DNA of 64,000 bases. It comes from Saprospiraceae bacterium. Lineage in GTDB: Bacteria > Bacteroidota > Bacteroidia > Chitinophagales > Saprospiraceae. The stretch lies in contig JAEUUP010000113.1 of assembly GCA_016787525.1 (NCBI GenBank), positions 1-64,000 of the forward strand. Reading direction: 5' to 3'. This document shows positions 6,781 through 17,000 of this stretch, in pieces; the first letter of the stretch is position 1, and the number at the start of each line of letters is the position of its first letter. The notes under the pieces are model-generated. The model saw only the letters and a list, made by a program, of their open reading frames with translations, was not told where the DNA came from and ran no database searches. A program made the position numbers and the translations under genes.

Positions 6781-9700
6781 ATGTACAAAGAATACAAAGG
6801 GCTAAACCTGCCCGAAATAGACAAAGAGATTCTCAAGTTTTGGGATACTGAGGGGGTGTTTGAAAAATCTGTGGCACAGCGTGACCCGCAAAACTCATTC
6901 GTTTTTTATGAAGGACCACCCTCTGCGAATGGTCAACCAGGCATTCACCACGTGATGGCACGCACGATTAAGGATATTTTCTGCCGTTTTCAAACCTTGA
7001 ATGGTAAACGAGTGGAGCGCAAAGGTGGTTGGGATACACATGGTTTGCCGATTGAGTTGGCAGTTGAAAAAGAATTAGGTATCACAAAAGAAGACATCGG
7101 CAAAAAGATTTCGGTGGACGATTACAACCACAAATGCCGCGAAACAGTCATGCGTTTCAAAGACCGTTGGGATGATATTACGGTCAAAATGGGGTATTGG
7201 GTGGACTTGGACAATCCTTACATCACTTATGAAAACGAATACATCGAGTCTGTTTGGTTTTTGTTGAAACGACTGTATGACAAAGGTTATTTGTACAAAG
7301 GTTACACCATTCAGCCCTATTCGCCTGCGGCAGGAACGGGTTTGAGTTCGCATGAGTTGAATATGCCTGGGACTTATAAAGATGTGACGGATACGACGGT
7401 GGTGGCGATGTTCAAAGTCAAAAATACTGAGGGGTCTTCTTTTTTATTTGATGATGAAAATGAAGATGTGCGCATTTTGGCTTGGACGACAACGCCTTGG
7501 ACTTTGCCTTCAAATTTGGCTTTGACTGTGGGCCCGAACATTGACTATGTCAAAATCAAGACTAAAAATCCTTACACACACGCCGATGTGAGTGTGGTTT
7601 TGGCTGAGGATTTGGTGTCAAAATGGTTTGGTGCAAAAAATCAACCGCACGTTTTAGAGAAATCTGCGCCTTTCAAAGGCGAAATACTGAGGGGTATCTC
7701 TTACGAACAATTGCTCAACTATGGCAATGAGGTTCAACCATTGAATGGCAAAACAGATGCTTTCAAAGTGATTACAGGCGATTTTGTGACCACGACAGAT
7801 GGTACAGGCATCGTGCATACAGCCCCAAGTTTTGGTGCTGATGACCGTCGTGTTTCTATCCAACATGGCATTGGCGATTTGACTTTAGTGGATAAACAAG
7901 GCAAATTCATTGATACAGTGGGTGAGTTTTCAGGTCGTTATGTCAAAAACTACAAAGACGACCCTGAGTATGTGGATGTAAACGTGGATATTGCTGTGAA
8001 ACTCAAATTGGAAGGTTATGCTTTCAATGTGCAAAAATACGTTCACCCTTATCCGCATTGCTGGCGCACCGACAAACCTGTTTTATACTATCCTTTGGAT
8101 TCGTGGTTTATCGCTGCATCGAAAGCCAAAGACCGTATGTACGAACTCAATCAGACCATCAATTGGAAACCTGCGGCTACGGGCGAAGGACGTTTTGGCA
8201 AGTGGTTGGAGAATTTGCAAGATTGGAATTTATCGCGCTCACGTTATTGGGGCATTGGTTTGCCAATTTGGCGCACACGTACTGAGGGGGATGTTTTTGA
8301 AGAAAAATGTATTGGTTCAATCGTCGAATTGCAAGCAGAAATAGATAAGGCGAATGCAGCTTTTGGTCTCAATCAAATGGTGCCAAAAGATATGCACCGT
8401 CCTTATATTGACGACATCGTTTTGGTTTCGGACAAAGGCGAAAAAATGTATCGCGAACCAGATTTGATTGACGTGTGGTTCGATTCGGGTTCAATGCCTT
8501 ATGCGCAATGGGGGTTGCCCCCCCGCCCCCCCAAAGGGGGGAGTTTGCCGACATGGTCAACTGCGAGTAGCATTAATTATGCTGTGATTAAGGATTATGC
8601 TAAAAAACATCGTCAAAACCCAACTATGGCTGAGGCTGCGCTTTGGGAAATGCTGAGAGGCAAAAAGTTAGAAGGGTTTAAATTTAGAAGACAACATCAG
8701 ATTGAAGATTTTATAGTTGATTTTATTTGTTTAGAAAAACGATTGATTATCGAAGTTGATGGTGGGTATCACGAGACAGAGGAAGCCAAAGAATACGATA
8801 AGGCGCGTACATCTTATCTCGTTTTCAATGGATATAAAGTTGTGAGGTTCAAAAATGAAGAAGTATTAGGCGATACTGAGGGGGTCTTGAGAAAAATCCA
8901 CATCGAATTAGCCCATCGCCCAACTTTGACACAAGAAGATATAAAAAACGCAGCGCATCTCTATCCCCCCTTTGGGGGGACGAAGGGGGGCATATTTCCA
9001 GCCGATTTTATTGCCGAAGGAGTTGACCAAACGCGGGGTTGGTTCTACACACTTCATGCGATTGCGGTGATGGCTTATGATTCTGTAGCGTTCAAAAACG
9101 TCGTTTCCAACGGTTTGGTACAAGCGAAAGACGGTCAAAAAATGTCGAAAAGCAAAGGCAATGCCGTCGAACCATTTGAAACAATCGCCAAATTTGGTGC
9201 AGATGCGACTCGTTGGTACATGATTTCAAACGCACAACCGTGGGACAATCTCAAATTTGATGTGGATGGCATTACCGAAGTACGCAATAAGTTTTTCGGG
9301 ACACTGTACAATACCTACAATTTCTTTGCGATGTATGCCAATGTGGATGGTTTCGTACAAGATGAAATGAATCAAACGACTATTGAAAATCGCACAGAAT
9401 TAGACAGATGGATTTTGTCAAAACTCCACAGTTTGGTGGCAGAAGTGAGCGAAAACTACGCGACTTACGAGCCCACGCAAGCAGCTCGTGCCATTGAAAA
9501 ATTCGTGGACAATGATTTTTCAAACTGGTATGTGCGTCTCTCTCGTCGTCGTTTTTGGAAAGGTGAGATGTCCGAAGACAAAAAAGCCGCTTACGAAACC
9601 ATGTACCAATGTTTGATGGTTGTGGCTCAGTTGGCTTCGCCGATTGCACCGTTTTTTACAGATTGGTTGTACAAAAACTTGACGGATGGTATTCGCTCAA

Positions 9701-10968
9701 AAGCGGTCGAAAACGATACGCCTTTGAAGTACCCCTCAGTACATTTGACTGATTTGACCCAATCGGATAGTGCTTTGATTGACAAAGACTTAGAGCAACA
9801 AATGGATTATGCGCAACGCATTTCGAGTTTGATTTTGAGCTTACGCAAAAAAGCAAAAATCCGTGTGCGTCAGCCGTTGCAAAAAGCCATGTTGCCGATT
9901 TTGGATGCCAATTTTATCCATCAAGTAGAAGCCGTCAAAGATTTGATTTTGGCAGAAACAAACGTCAAAACTTTGGAATATATCACCGATACTTCGGGCG
10001 TTGTGAATAAACGGATTCGTCCAAATTTGAAAACATTGGGTAAAGTTTTGGGCAAAAATATGCGCGCAGGTCAATTGGCAATCGAAGCCTTGACGCAAGA
10101 CGAAATTGCACGCATCGAAAAAGAAAAAACGCACCCCCTCAGTATCGGCGACCAAACATACAATTTGACAATTGACGATTTCCTTATCACTTCGGAAGAT
10201 ATTCCAGGTTGGGAAGTTGCGTCTGACGGCGATGTCACCGTTGCCCTCGATTTGACATTGACACCCGAACTCGAAGCCGAAGGCATAGCGCGTGATTTGG
10301 TCAATAAAATCCAAAACATCCGCAAAGAAAAAGGCTTGGAAATCACTGATATGATTAATGTAACTATTAGTGTATTCAAAGATAGTGCTACATTGAATAA
10401 CTTCCATTCAGAAAACTCAAATTTACAAAAACGTCGAAAACGTAGTCTTGAAGATCTTATTAAGGAAGATACTCTTGCTTTAGACATAAAAACTAAAGAA
10501 GTGAAACAGAGTAAAGTCTTTAGTAAAAATGATGACTTTCCAGTCAAAATTGGAATAGCTAAACTTTCTAATAGCAATAAAAGTGAACGTCAAAAAATTA
10601 TCAAGTTAGTTAAGTCTGATGCTTTATCTCTGGATACAGATCTGCTATTACAGTTAGCAAAATCCGCTGATATTGATAAAAGAGTTAAATCACTTTCAGC
10701 TTTGGGTACACAGTTATACAAAGAACCAGAGTTAATAAGTAACCAAAATGTTTTAAACGCTATCAAAGCCAATTTAACACATTCATCGTCGTTAGTTCGT
10801 TATCGGGCAGTTGAGGCAGCGGTTAAACGGAAAAAATTAGCCAAGTTTTTCAAAGCGGATTTAGTAAAGATGAAAAGTAAAGAAAACAATCCCGCTGTAA
10901 GAAAACTTATCGAAGGTGGTCTGAAAAAATTGGAACAAAAACAAATTACGTTTAATTCCAAAATTTAA
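6781..10968 (+). CDS. ileS: Isoleucyl-tRNA synthetase with inserted nuclease-like domain and foreign C-terminus
   Basis: The 1395-residue enzyme charges tRNA-Ile in the cytosol; typical Bacteroidota IleRS is about 1130 residues. The HIGH-type motif is GIHH (54-57), the editing domain follows, and KMSKS is at 787-791. Two oddities explain the length. Residues ~580-737 are a DUF559/Vsr-like nuclease domain placed between DVWFDSGSMPYAQW and PADFIAEGVDQTRGW, with the frame kept on both sides. After residue ~1195 (KEKGLEITDMINVTI) the normal end is replaced by ~200 Lys/Ser-rich residues with HEAT-like pieces (SLVRYRAVEAAVKRKK, AVRKLIEGGLKKLE), encoded by clearly more AT-rich DNA. Seven 10-mer copies lie inside. 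No second ileS is in the window. Confidence 0.93.
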   Translation: MYKEYKGLNLPEIDKEILKFWDTEGVFEKSVAQRDPQNSFVFYEGPPSANGQPGIHHVMARTIKDIFCRFQTLNGKRVERKGGWDTHGLPIELAVEKELGITKEDIGKKISVDDYNHKCRETVMRFKDRWDDITVKMGYWVDLDNPYITYENEYIESVWFLLKRLYDKGYLYKGYTIQPYSPAAGTGLSSHELNMPGTYKDVTDTTVVAMFKVKNTEGSSFLFDDENEDVRILAWTTTPWTLPSNLALTVGPNIDYVKIKTKNPYTHADVSVVLAEDLVSKWFGAKNQPHVLEKSAPFKGEILRGISYEQLLNYGNEVQPLNGKTDAFKVITGDFVTTTDGTGIVHTAPSFGADDRRVSIQHGIGDLTLVDKQGKFIDTVGEFSGRYVKNYKDDPEYVDVNVDIAVKLKLEGYAFNVQKYVHPYPHCWRTDKPVLYYPLDSWFIAASKAKDRMYELNQTINWKPAATGEGRFGKWLENLQDWNLSRSRYWGIGLPIWRTRTEGDVFEEKCIGSIVELQAEIDKANAAFGLNQMVPKDMHRPYIDDIVLVSDKGEKMYREPDLIDVWFDSGSMPYAQWGLPPRPPKGGSLPTWSTASSINYAVIKDYAKKHRQNPTMAEAALWEMLRGKKLEGFKFRRQHQIEDFIVDFICLEKRLIIEVDGGYHETEEAKEYDKARTSYLVFNGYKVVRFKNEEVLGDTEGVLRKIHIELAHRPTLTQEDIKNAAHLYPPFGGTKGGIFPADFIAEGVDQTRGWFYTLHAIAVMAYDSVAFKNVVSNGLVQAKDGQKMSKSKGNAVEPFETIAKFGADATRWYMISNAQPWDNLKFDVDGITEVRNKFFGTLYNTYNFFAMYANVDGFVQDEMNQTTIENRTELDRWILSKLHSLVAEVSENYATYEPTQAARAIEKFVDNDFSNWYVRLSRRRFWKGEMSEDKKAAYETMYQCLMVVAQLASPIAPFFTDWLYKNLTDGIRSKAVENDTPLKYPSVHLTDLTQSDSALIDKDLEQQMDYAQRISSLILSLRKKAKIRVRQPLQKAMLPILDANFIHQVEAVKDLILAETNVKTLEYITDTSGVVNKRIRPNLKTLGKVLGKNMRAGQLAIEALTQDEIARIEKEKTHPLSIGDQTYNLTIDDFLITSEDIPGWEVASDGDVTVALDLTLTPELEAEGIARDLVNKIQNIRKEKGLEITDMINVTISVFKDSATLNNFHSENSNLQKRRKRSLEDLIKEDTLALDIKTKEVKQSKVFSKNDDFPVKIGIAKLSNSNKSERQKIIKLVKSDALSLDTDLLLQLAKSADIDKRVKSLSALGTQLYKEPELISNQNVLNAIKANLTHSSSLVRYRAVEAAVKRKKLAKFFKADLVKMKSKENNPAVRKLIEGGLKKLEQKQITFNSKI
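8518..8990 (+). mobile_element. In-frame DUF559 (Vsr-like endonuclease) cassette inside ileS
   Basis: A ~473-bp segment bounded by inverted G/C-rich ends: left 8518-8543 (C-runs, then CCCCCCAAAGGGGGGA) and right 8965-8990 (CCCCCCTTTGGGGGGA then CGAAGGGGGG), which is the reverse complement in layout. It encodes PPRPPKGG at one end and PPFGGTKGG at the other. Between them is a PD-(D/E)XK-type DUF559 domain: ALWEMLRGKKLEGFKFRRQH, D647 in IVDF, E658 and D660 in IIEVDG, and GYKVVRFKNEEVL. There are no intein splice motifs, so the domain probably stays in the mature synthetase. It carries a 10-mer copy at 8874. Confidence 0.8.
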
Positions 10969-11006
10969 GATTTCATTGAATTGATTTTTCTTTATTTTTA
11001 ATAAAA

Positions 11007-11045
11007 AAACACCCTTTCAGCATGAAAATACTGAGGGGGTGTTTT
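11007..11045 (+). terminator. Terminator of ileS using one 10-mer copy as its 3' arm
   Basis: AAAACACCC-TTT-CAG (11006-11020) faces CTG-AGG-GGGTGTTTT (11031-11045) across a 10-nt loop; T/A and T/G pairs bridge the middle. The 3' arm begins within the 10-mer at 11029-11038 and runs into a T-rich tail. Confidence 0.75.
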
Positions 11046-11102
11046 GATTTTAAAAAATGAGAAATTGATAGTGCACGGTGCAGCAAGACAAGAGAATTTC
11101 TC

Positions 11103-11110
11103 TATTTTTG
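11103..11110 (+). promoter_or_regulatory. Candidate -7 element for the pentapeptide-repeat gene
   Basis: TATTTTTG matches TAnnTTTG and lies 33 bp before the ATG at 11143. No good -33 TTTG was found at the usual spacing. Confidence 0.3.
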
Positions 11111-11142
11111 TTCAAATTTTTGGATATGAAAATCAATAATCA

Positions 11143-12420
11143 ATGATGAAAGGGAAAAAACAACTGCTTTTAGGCTTAGTTTTCGGCATTTTGATTGGCT
11201 GGGTATTTGGATTTCTCCGTTTTCCATACTTAGAAAAGAACGTCTCATTTCTACTGGGTTTTATAGCATCGTTGATATTTGTTTCGCTTCTGCTCATGAT
11301 ATGGGTTGTATGGAATAGGCGTTCTTTACATGGGCTGATTGCCCAAAAAGAGGGGGCAAGAGATTCCCAAAGCACATCTAAGACTCTCTTGATTTGGATG
11401 GTGTTGTCGGGCATTGTAGCACTGGGAAGCATCGTGATTGGCTTAAATATCTATCGCGAGAACAGGTCTTTCAAACTTCAAATTCAAAATCATGATAGTG
11501 AGATGCTGAAAATGAAGGCAACGATAGAGTTGTTACAGAAAACCAATCAAGAGCCGTTGATGAGCAACATTCTGGAAGAGGTTGGCGAAGAATTAAAACG
11601 CAATCCCGCAAGGACATTGACTGATGCTACGATTAACAAAATAGCGTCTTTGAGTTCCTTTTTACAATCTTACCAATTTATCGAACAGGATAGCCTATCG
11701 AAGAAAAAATATAGCAAAGAACGTGGTCAACTATTGCAGGCGTTGCTACTGATGAACATTGATTCAAGTTCTTTTGCTCAGATAAAACGGCAGGCTGTCT
11801 TTGCCGAAGCCGATTTGCGTGGGGCAGATTTGAAAGGATTAGATTTGAGTGGCATCAGTCTCAAAGACGCACATTTAAAAGATGCTGATTTGAGTGGTAC
11901 AAATTTGAAAGGTGCTAATCTGGGTGGAGCAAACCTTTGGGGTGCTAATCTGAATCGGGCAAACCTGAGTAATGCTGACTTGCAAATGGCAGATTTGACA
12001 TGGGCGCAACTGAACGAAGCAACCCTCAGTTTGGTAAATCTGAACGAGGCAAGCCTCCTAAACGCGCAACTGAGAAAAGCTGATTTAAATCACGCAAGTT
12101 TTCGGTTTGCTCAGTCAGGCGGTGCCATGTTAAACGAGGCAAATTTGACTAACGTGATTTTACAAGGTAGCAACTTTACAAAAGCAAATTTGAGTCAAGC
12201 AGACCTAAGTGATAGCCAAATGGGAGGAATAAATTTCAGCGAGGCGAATCTCACCGGCGTTCAACTAAGCAATGCAATGGTTGATGGAGATTGGTCGGAG
12301 AAATTAAAGGAATGGCACCCCATTGGTGAGAAAGAATTAAGCAAAAGTTATACTGTTGAAAAAGGGACTTTTGGTAAATTCAATAATCCTGTGTCTCTTT
12401 TGAGAAAAATGGGAAAATGA
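11143..12420 (+). CDS. Membrane-anchored pentapeptide-repeat protein
   Basis: 425 residues. Two or three transmembrane helices occupy residues ~8-105 (LLLGLVFGILIGWVFGF, FIASLIFVSLLLMIWVVW, WMVLSGIVALGSIVIGL). A helical, possibly coiled-coil stretch follows to ~215, then a run of A(D/N)Lxx pentapeptides from ~215 to ~385 (ADLRGADLKGLDL, ANLGGANLWGANLNRANL), which should form a right-handed quadrilateral beta-helix. Pentapeptide-repeat proteins include DNA mimics and scaffolds; the membrane anchor argues against a gyrase-protecting Qnr-like role. Two ATG codons are adjacent at the start. Confidence 0.85.
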   Translation: MMKGKKQLLLGLVFGILIGWVFGFLRFPYLEKNVSFLLGFIASLIFVSLLLMIWVVWNRRSLHGLIAQKEGARDSQSTSKTLLIWMVLSGIVALGSIVIGLNIYRENRSFKLQIQNHDSEMLKMKATIELLQKTNQEPLMSNILEEVGEELKRNPARTLTDATINKIASLSSFLQSYQFIEQDSLSKKKYSKERGQLLQALLLMNIDSSSFAQIKRQAVFAEADLRGADLKGLDLSGISLKDAHLKDADLSGTNLKGANLGGANLWGANLNRANLSNADLQMADLTWAQLNEATLSLVNLNEASLLNAQLRKADLNHASFRFAQSGGAMLNEANLTNVILQGSNFTKANLSQADLSDSQMGGINFSEANLTGVQLSNAMVDGDWSEKLKEWHPIGEKELSKSYTVEKGTFGKFNNPVSLLRKMGK

Positions 12421-12453
12421 ATGGGTTTCCAACCAAAAATAGGCTCAAATTAA

Positions 12454-13443
12454 TTAATCAAAACCCAAATCATCTGTCATGACTGTTTTCATCTTTTTAG
12501 CAAATACGCGCACTACTTTGTCTTCAGGTCTGAAGGGTTTAAAGCCAATTTGAAAAGCCCACATATAATAAGTTTGCATGTCATTCAGATAATTGGCAAG
12601 TAATTCGGGTGTCCAATTTGTCGCACGATTAATACCGTATTTTACCTTTAGCTGTTTGCCAATCTCTTGCCCCCATTCATTATTAACAATATCTACATAA
12701 TTATCCACAGGACCATTTTCTAAATCGGCAATTTGTGCGGGCGTAAATATACCTGTTATCAACTCAGGATGACGGTCGCGCTCATGTATATCGGCAACGA
12801 AATCAGCCAATTCCTCCGAAAAACAAGACGTAACGATGGCTTGTGCTGTCATGTGGTTAAAGGTATTAAGGTAGCCTTTTTCGGTACTATCTCTGGTGTT
12901 TTTAAAAGCCAAATCAGGGGTATTGATATTTTTTACCATGGCTTTTGCAATATCAAAAAAAGCCACATCATTTACGCCAAACGAGAAGGGTATTATGCGC
13001 GAAAGCATAAAAATTTTATTCAAATCCCTTCTATACATCACGGCGTAAGGAGAATCAAAAAGTACCCTAAAGCGTGGCAAAATCGAGTCTTTGGCTTTAT
13101 ACAAATCACCCTCCGTTGTGCCTTTCTCTAATACACTCATCACTTCTCTACCAGCACTGCAATGATGCACCCTAACCCAGCGGTTTTCGGGCGCAGTACT
13201 ATCAGCCGTGATAGGTCTTTCATATTCAATCTGGATTATTGTTTTTAATTCCTCAAAAGAAGTGATTCTTGTGCCGAGTAAAGCACCTTTCCCAGTTTTG
13301 TATATGTCTGTGTCCGTAGAGTCCTCACTACCCCATAACATAGGAGTGCATTTACGGAGACTGTTCTCAGTCGTGTTCTCAGCTGCCTGATTACAGCCAA
13401 TAAAAAAAATGGATAACGAGGCGAGAAATCGGAGGATATTCAT
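12454..13443 (-). CDS. Lipoprotein, function unknown
   Basis: About 329 residues from the ATG at 13443, chosen because it begins a lipoprotein signal peptide (MNILRFLASLSIFFIGC, lipobox FIGC); the frame is open upstream to 13506 without signal features. The mature protein has no domain I recognise. A segment, LITGIFTPAQIADLENG, is loosely like VFISELFMPDDIASIETF in the lipoprotein at 31327-32277, a possible distant relation. It probably sits on the inner leaflet of the outer membrane. Confidence 0.7.
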   Translation of the reverse strand: MNILRFLASLSIFFIGCNQAAENTTENSLRKCTPMLWGSEDSTDTDIYKTGKGALLGTRITSFEELKTIIQIEYERPITADSTAPENRWVRVHHCSAGREVMSVLEKGTTEGDLYKAKDSILPRFRVLFDSPYAVMYRRDLNKIFMLSRIIPFSFGVNDVAFFDIAKAMVKNINTPDLAFKNTRDSTEKGYLNTFNHMTAQAIVTSCFSEELADFVADIHERDRHPELITGIFTPAQIADLENGPVDNYVDIVNNEWGQEIGKQLKVKYGINRATNWTPELLANYLNDMQTYYMWAFQIGFKPFRPEDKVVRVFAKKMKTVMTDDLGFD

Positions 13444-13723
13444 AAAACAGGACTCAATTTTTTGACATGATACCACTGAGAAAATACAAATAGTTTTCAT
13501 GTTCAACGATGGATTTTAAGCATCAAAATTAGCCCAAAATTTTTAATTGTTGCCGATTTAAATGTAGTGGATAAAAAGGACTTAAATGATGCGGTAGCTT
13601 TAGGAATTGTAGTGAGTTTGAATTAACTTTTCTCTTTTTTTATCAAAAATACCTACCTTGTTGGAAATACTGAGGGGATGTTTTAATTTTGGAGAAGGTT
13701 GTTTTTTACAAAAATCATCTTAA

Positions 13724-14011
13724 ATGTTTGAATACCAATACCATATCCTGCTCGATAACAAACCTTATTGCTCACTTTTCGGAGAAGATTATTATTTTGA
13801 TAAGCGCGTTTTCAATGTGGCTCATGGGCGTGTGCTTTTCGATATTTTTCAAAAAATGAAGGCAGGTTGCCCTGTTTTAACCATAGTTGATGCAAAAACC
13901 AATTACCGAGAGGAAGTGAAAACAGCAGAAGCGTTTCGAGATTGGGTGCAGGTGAATAATCGAGGTATGGAAGGATATTTGACAAAGTCTGACATACCGA
14001 CTGAAAGTTAA
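13724..14011 (+). CDS. Small protein, function unknown
   Basis: 95 residues, no signal peptide or membrane segment; starts MFEYQYHILLDNKPYCSLF, with several aromatic residues and a single predicted alpha/beta fold. A 10-mer copy at 13668 lies in the upstream region. It is convergent with the histidine kinase gene across a shared palindromic terminator. I do not recognise the family. Confidence 0.6.
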   Translation: MFEYQYHILLDNKPYCSLFGEDYYFDKRVFNVAHGRVLFDIFQKMKAGCPVLTIVDAKTNYREEVKTAEAFRDWVQVNNRGMEGYLTKSDIPTES

Positions 14012-14066
14012 ACCCAATAAAGACCCCTCAGTAATTGCGCAATTACTGAGGGGTACTTGTTGGGTT
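14011..14066. terminator. Bidirectional terminator: perfect 30-bp palindrome from two 10-mers
   Basis: Positions 14024-14053 are a perfect palindrome: CCCCTCAGTAATTGC followed by its exact complement, so two 10-mers (14024, 14044) abut head to head with a 10-bp centre AATTGCGCAA shared between them. Outside, AACCCAA (14011-14017) pairs with TTGGGTT (14060-14066). It separates two convergent genes and can serve both strands. Confidence 0.85.
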
Positions 14067-14083
14067 TCTAAAATGTGCTATTA

Positions 14084-17000
14084 TTAAGAGTTTACATCTG
14101 AAACCGTTGGTTCTTCTTCATTTTTAATGCTTTCCGATATGTCTAATTGTACATAAAAGTCTGTACCTTCATTTTCGACGGAGTCAAAAGTGATCGTCCC
14201 GTTCACCGATTGGATGATGTTTTTTGTTATCAACAAACCAATGCCTGAGCCATAGGCTTTAGTGGTGAAGTTAGGGCTGAATATTTTGTCCTGAATGTCT
14301 TTCGGAATGCCTAAACCATTGTCGCTTATTTTGACGATGGCTGTGTTTTCTTCACGATACAATTTGATATTGACAAGCCCTTCGCGGTCTGGAGGAATAG
14401 CTTGAATGGCGTTTTTTAGCAAATTATTGAAAGCACTTGTCAACAACGCTCTATCGGCATAAACGATGTATGTTTCGGTTGGCATAGAGAGATTGACCTG
14501 TATCGGTTTGCCTTCGTCGTTGTGCTGTGCAAATAAATCAGCCACAGATTGTACCAATTCGTTGAGTGGGAAATTGACATTGGTCGCTTTGTTGGGCATC
14601 CGTGCAAATGAATGGAACTCGTTGACGATTTTTTCAAGACTTGCAATCTGTTCCAAAAGTACTCGATTAGAACGCAAAGTATATTCTTGAAGATTATCGT
14701 TGCCATGCAAACGCATCATTTCTAAATGTTGCACAACGAGCTTCATGGGTGTCAATGGATTACGGATTTCGTGAGCAACTTGTCGTGCCATATCGCGCCA
14801 TGCACCTTCACGTTCTGCTTCAGCAAGGCGAATGATGGCTTCCTCGAGCTCGCTTACTTTAGCGTTGTAGGCATTGATGAGTGCGCCGATTTCGTCTTTT
14901 TTGTTCCATGGAATGATTTCGTTTTTCACTGTTTTCCCAACGCGCAAACGGCGTAGGGTGTCTGCAACCTGTTGAAGTGGCTCGATGAGCCGTTGTGTTT
15001 GCATAGAGATAATGCTGATACAAAGAATGAACAATAGGGTCAAAACCCCTGCGCTGTAACTCCACATATCACTTGCCGACAATCGGAGGTTGCGATCGCG
15101 TGAGTAGAAGGGTAACTCTATAAAACCTAAAATGTGATTGTTACCATCCCGTAGTGTATAAAATGATGATTTGTAGTGAAATTTACCAATATTTTCGTCA
15201 GTTCTGAACTCATCTTCTAAGCCCAAACGCAGTTTCATGTATGCAGTTGGGTTCATGCGTGGGGCTAAGATGCCTTTGTCAAAAATATTGGTTTCGGTTG
15301 TCGCACCGAGCACCCCCTCAGTATTGTAGAAGTGCATAGCCATTTCATAGCTATCAGAGTTGCGGCTTAGGCAGCTGTTTATCAAATCTTTGTCACTAAC
15401 GATATTGTCTTGGAAGTCTTTGCGAAGGTTTTTCATGATGGTTTTGGCTTTGTTTTCAAATTCTGAGGTGAAGAATTTGTCACCTACTTTTTTGTAATAA
15501 CTGAAAGTGAAAGCAAAAACCACTGCATAAGACAGTAAAATAAACAAAATAACGGGTATCATAATCCGATAGCGCAAAGAAGCATTGGTCGAATTGCGAT
15601 ACGACATTGAGACAATTTCGGGCAAAAACGGATAGAAATGGTTGATGAATGTCAGAATCAACAAAATGATGGTCAAAACCAAAATGAAATAAATGAACAA
15701 TGTAAAACCTTGTGAGCTCAATGGAATGTATTTGCGAATGCGTACTACAATACCTTGCTCATTTTGATAGGTAATTTGGTCTTGATTGTCCACAATTTCG
15801 TGAATTGTAGATTTAGGAGGTGGTATTTTTGAGCGGCTCAATGTACGTTCAAAAGTACCTTGTTGATTTTGCTCAAAAAGGACATTGTTCTTGTATATGG
15901 CATAACTGTACTCATTCAACTGTGGGATACGTTTATAGTGCTTATCTGCTAATATCTCTGTAAAAATGCGACTCGACATCTTATCTACTCTCGAAAATTG
16001 CATCCAGATATAAAGAGGATTCTCTTTACGAACAGGGAGAATAGCACGCGATAGATATGCGTTTTTGCCTTTGGTATCCGTCCAGAAATTGCATTTATCC
16101 TCTTTCGCTAGAGGGACACTTTGTGAAAACTGTTGTTGTAACTCACGGAGATCAATGCTATCGGGATTGATGACGGCTTCCCCTGTTTTATTGATACCTG
16201 AAAAACGCAAAGAATAGTGGTCGCTCAAGTAGTCGTCGGTATTGAAAAAGAGTTTTATTCTTTTTTCGATGTGTGCGGGGTCAACACTGACACGAAAAGG
16301 CAGTATGGTCGTTGTTTTAATCCAAGGGTCACTCATGATGGTATCTGCCAAGAATTTGATATGACCTTCGGCAATGGCATCACGTTCGCTAGCCAAATTT
16401 TTGGCATGACTGTATAGGTTTTGCGTTTCTTTATCAATACTGAGACGGGATATAAAAAAAGCTTGAAGGGCTGAAAAAATGACAATCCAGATGACGAGCC
16501 AACTGATATTAGATTTTTTGTATTGAATAAATTTGTGGAAAATCGTGATATAAACAAACAAAATAGCAATATAACCTATTGTTGGCAAGCTCGATGTGAA
16601 TTGGTAAATATTGTAAAGCATTGCACCAATGCCCATTGCACTGACTTGTGCGAAAAACATTTGCCAATTCTTTAAAGCTAACTCCTTGACTGAGATAATA
16701 AGCCGATGACTGATAAGAAAAACGGATAATTGTATCAATGATAAACTCAATATAGTTACAATAGTCTGCCCATTGAAGTCAGTCAAGCTCTCAAAAGTCA
16801 TAATATTGTTCCAACTTGTTACCAAATCATTGTATGTTCCTACTGACAAAATATTGAGTGAAACAAGAATGGTGTAGCAACCAACTGCTAAACTCCATTT
16901 TATCCATAGAGGTTGTTGTTTGAAATCAGGCAATCTAAACTCTTTATTGAAAAAAACAGCAAGCCAAAATAAAAAGATTGTATTGATAATCAACTCAGGT

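Noticed and set aside
8518-8990. Intein in IleRS
   Set aside because: No N-terminal Cys/Ser splice block and no C-terminal HN-Cys/Ser/Thr; the domain is DUF559, not a Hint fold.
8518-8990. ileS as a pseudogene
   Set aside because: The frame is open through both unusual segments and the HIGH, editing and KMSKS motifs are intact.
12010-12040. Another 10-mer copy (ACCCTCAGTT)
   Set aside because: Two differences from the core, within a pentapeptide repeat where such codons arise naturally.
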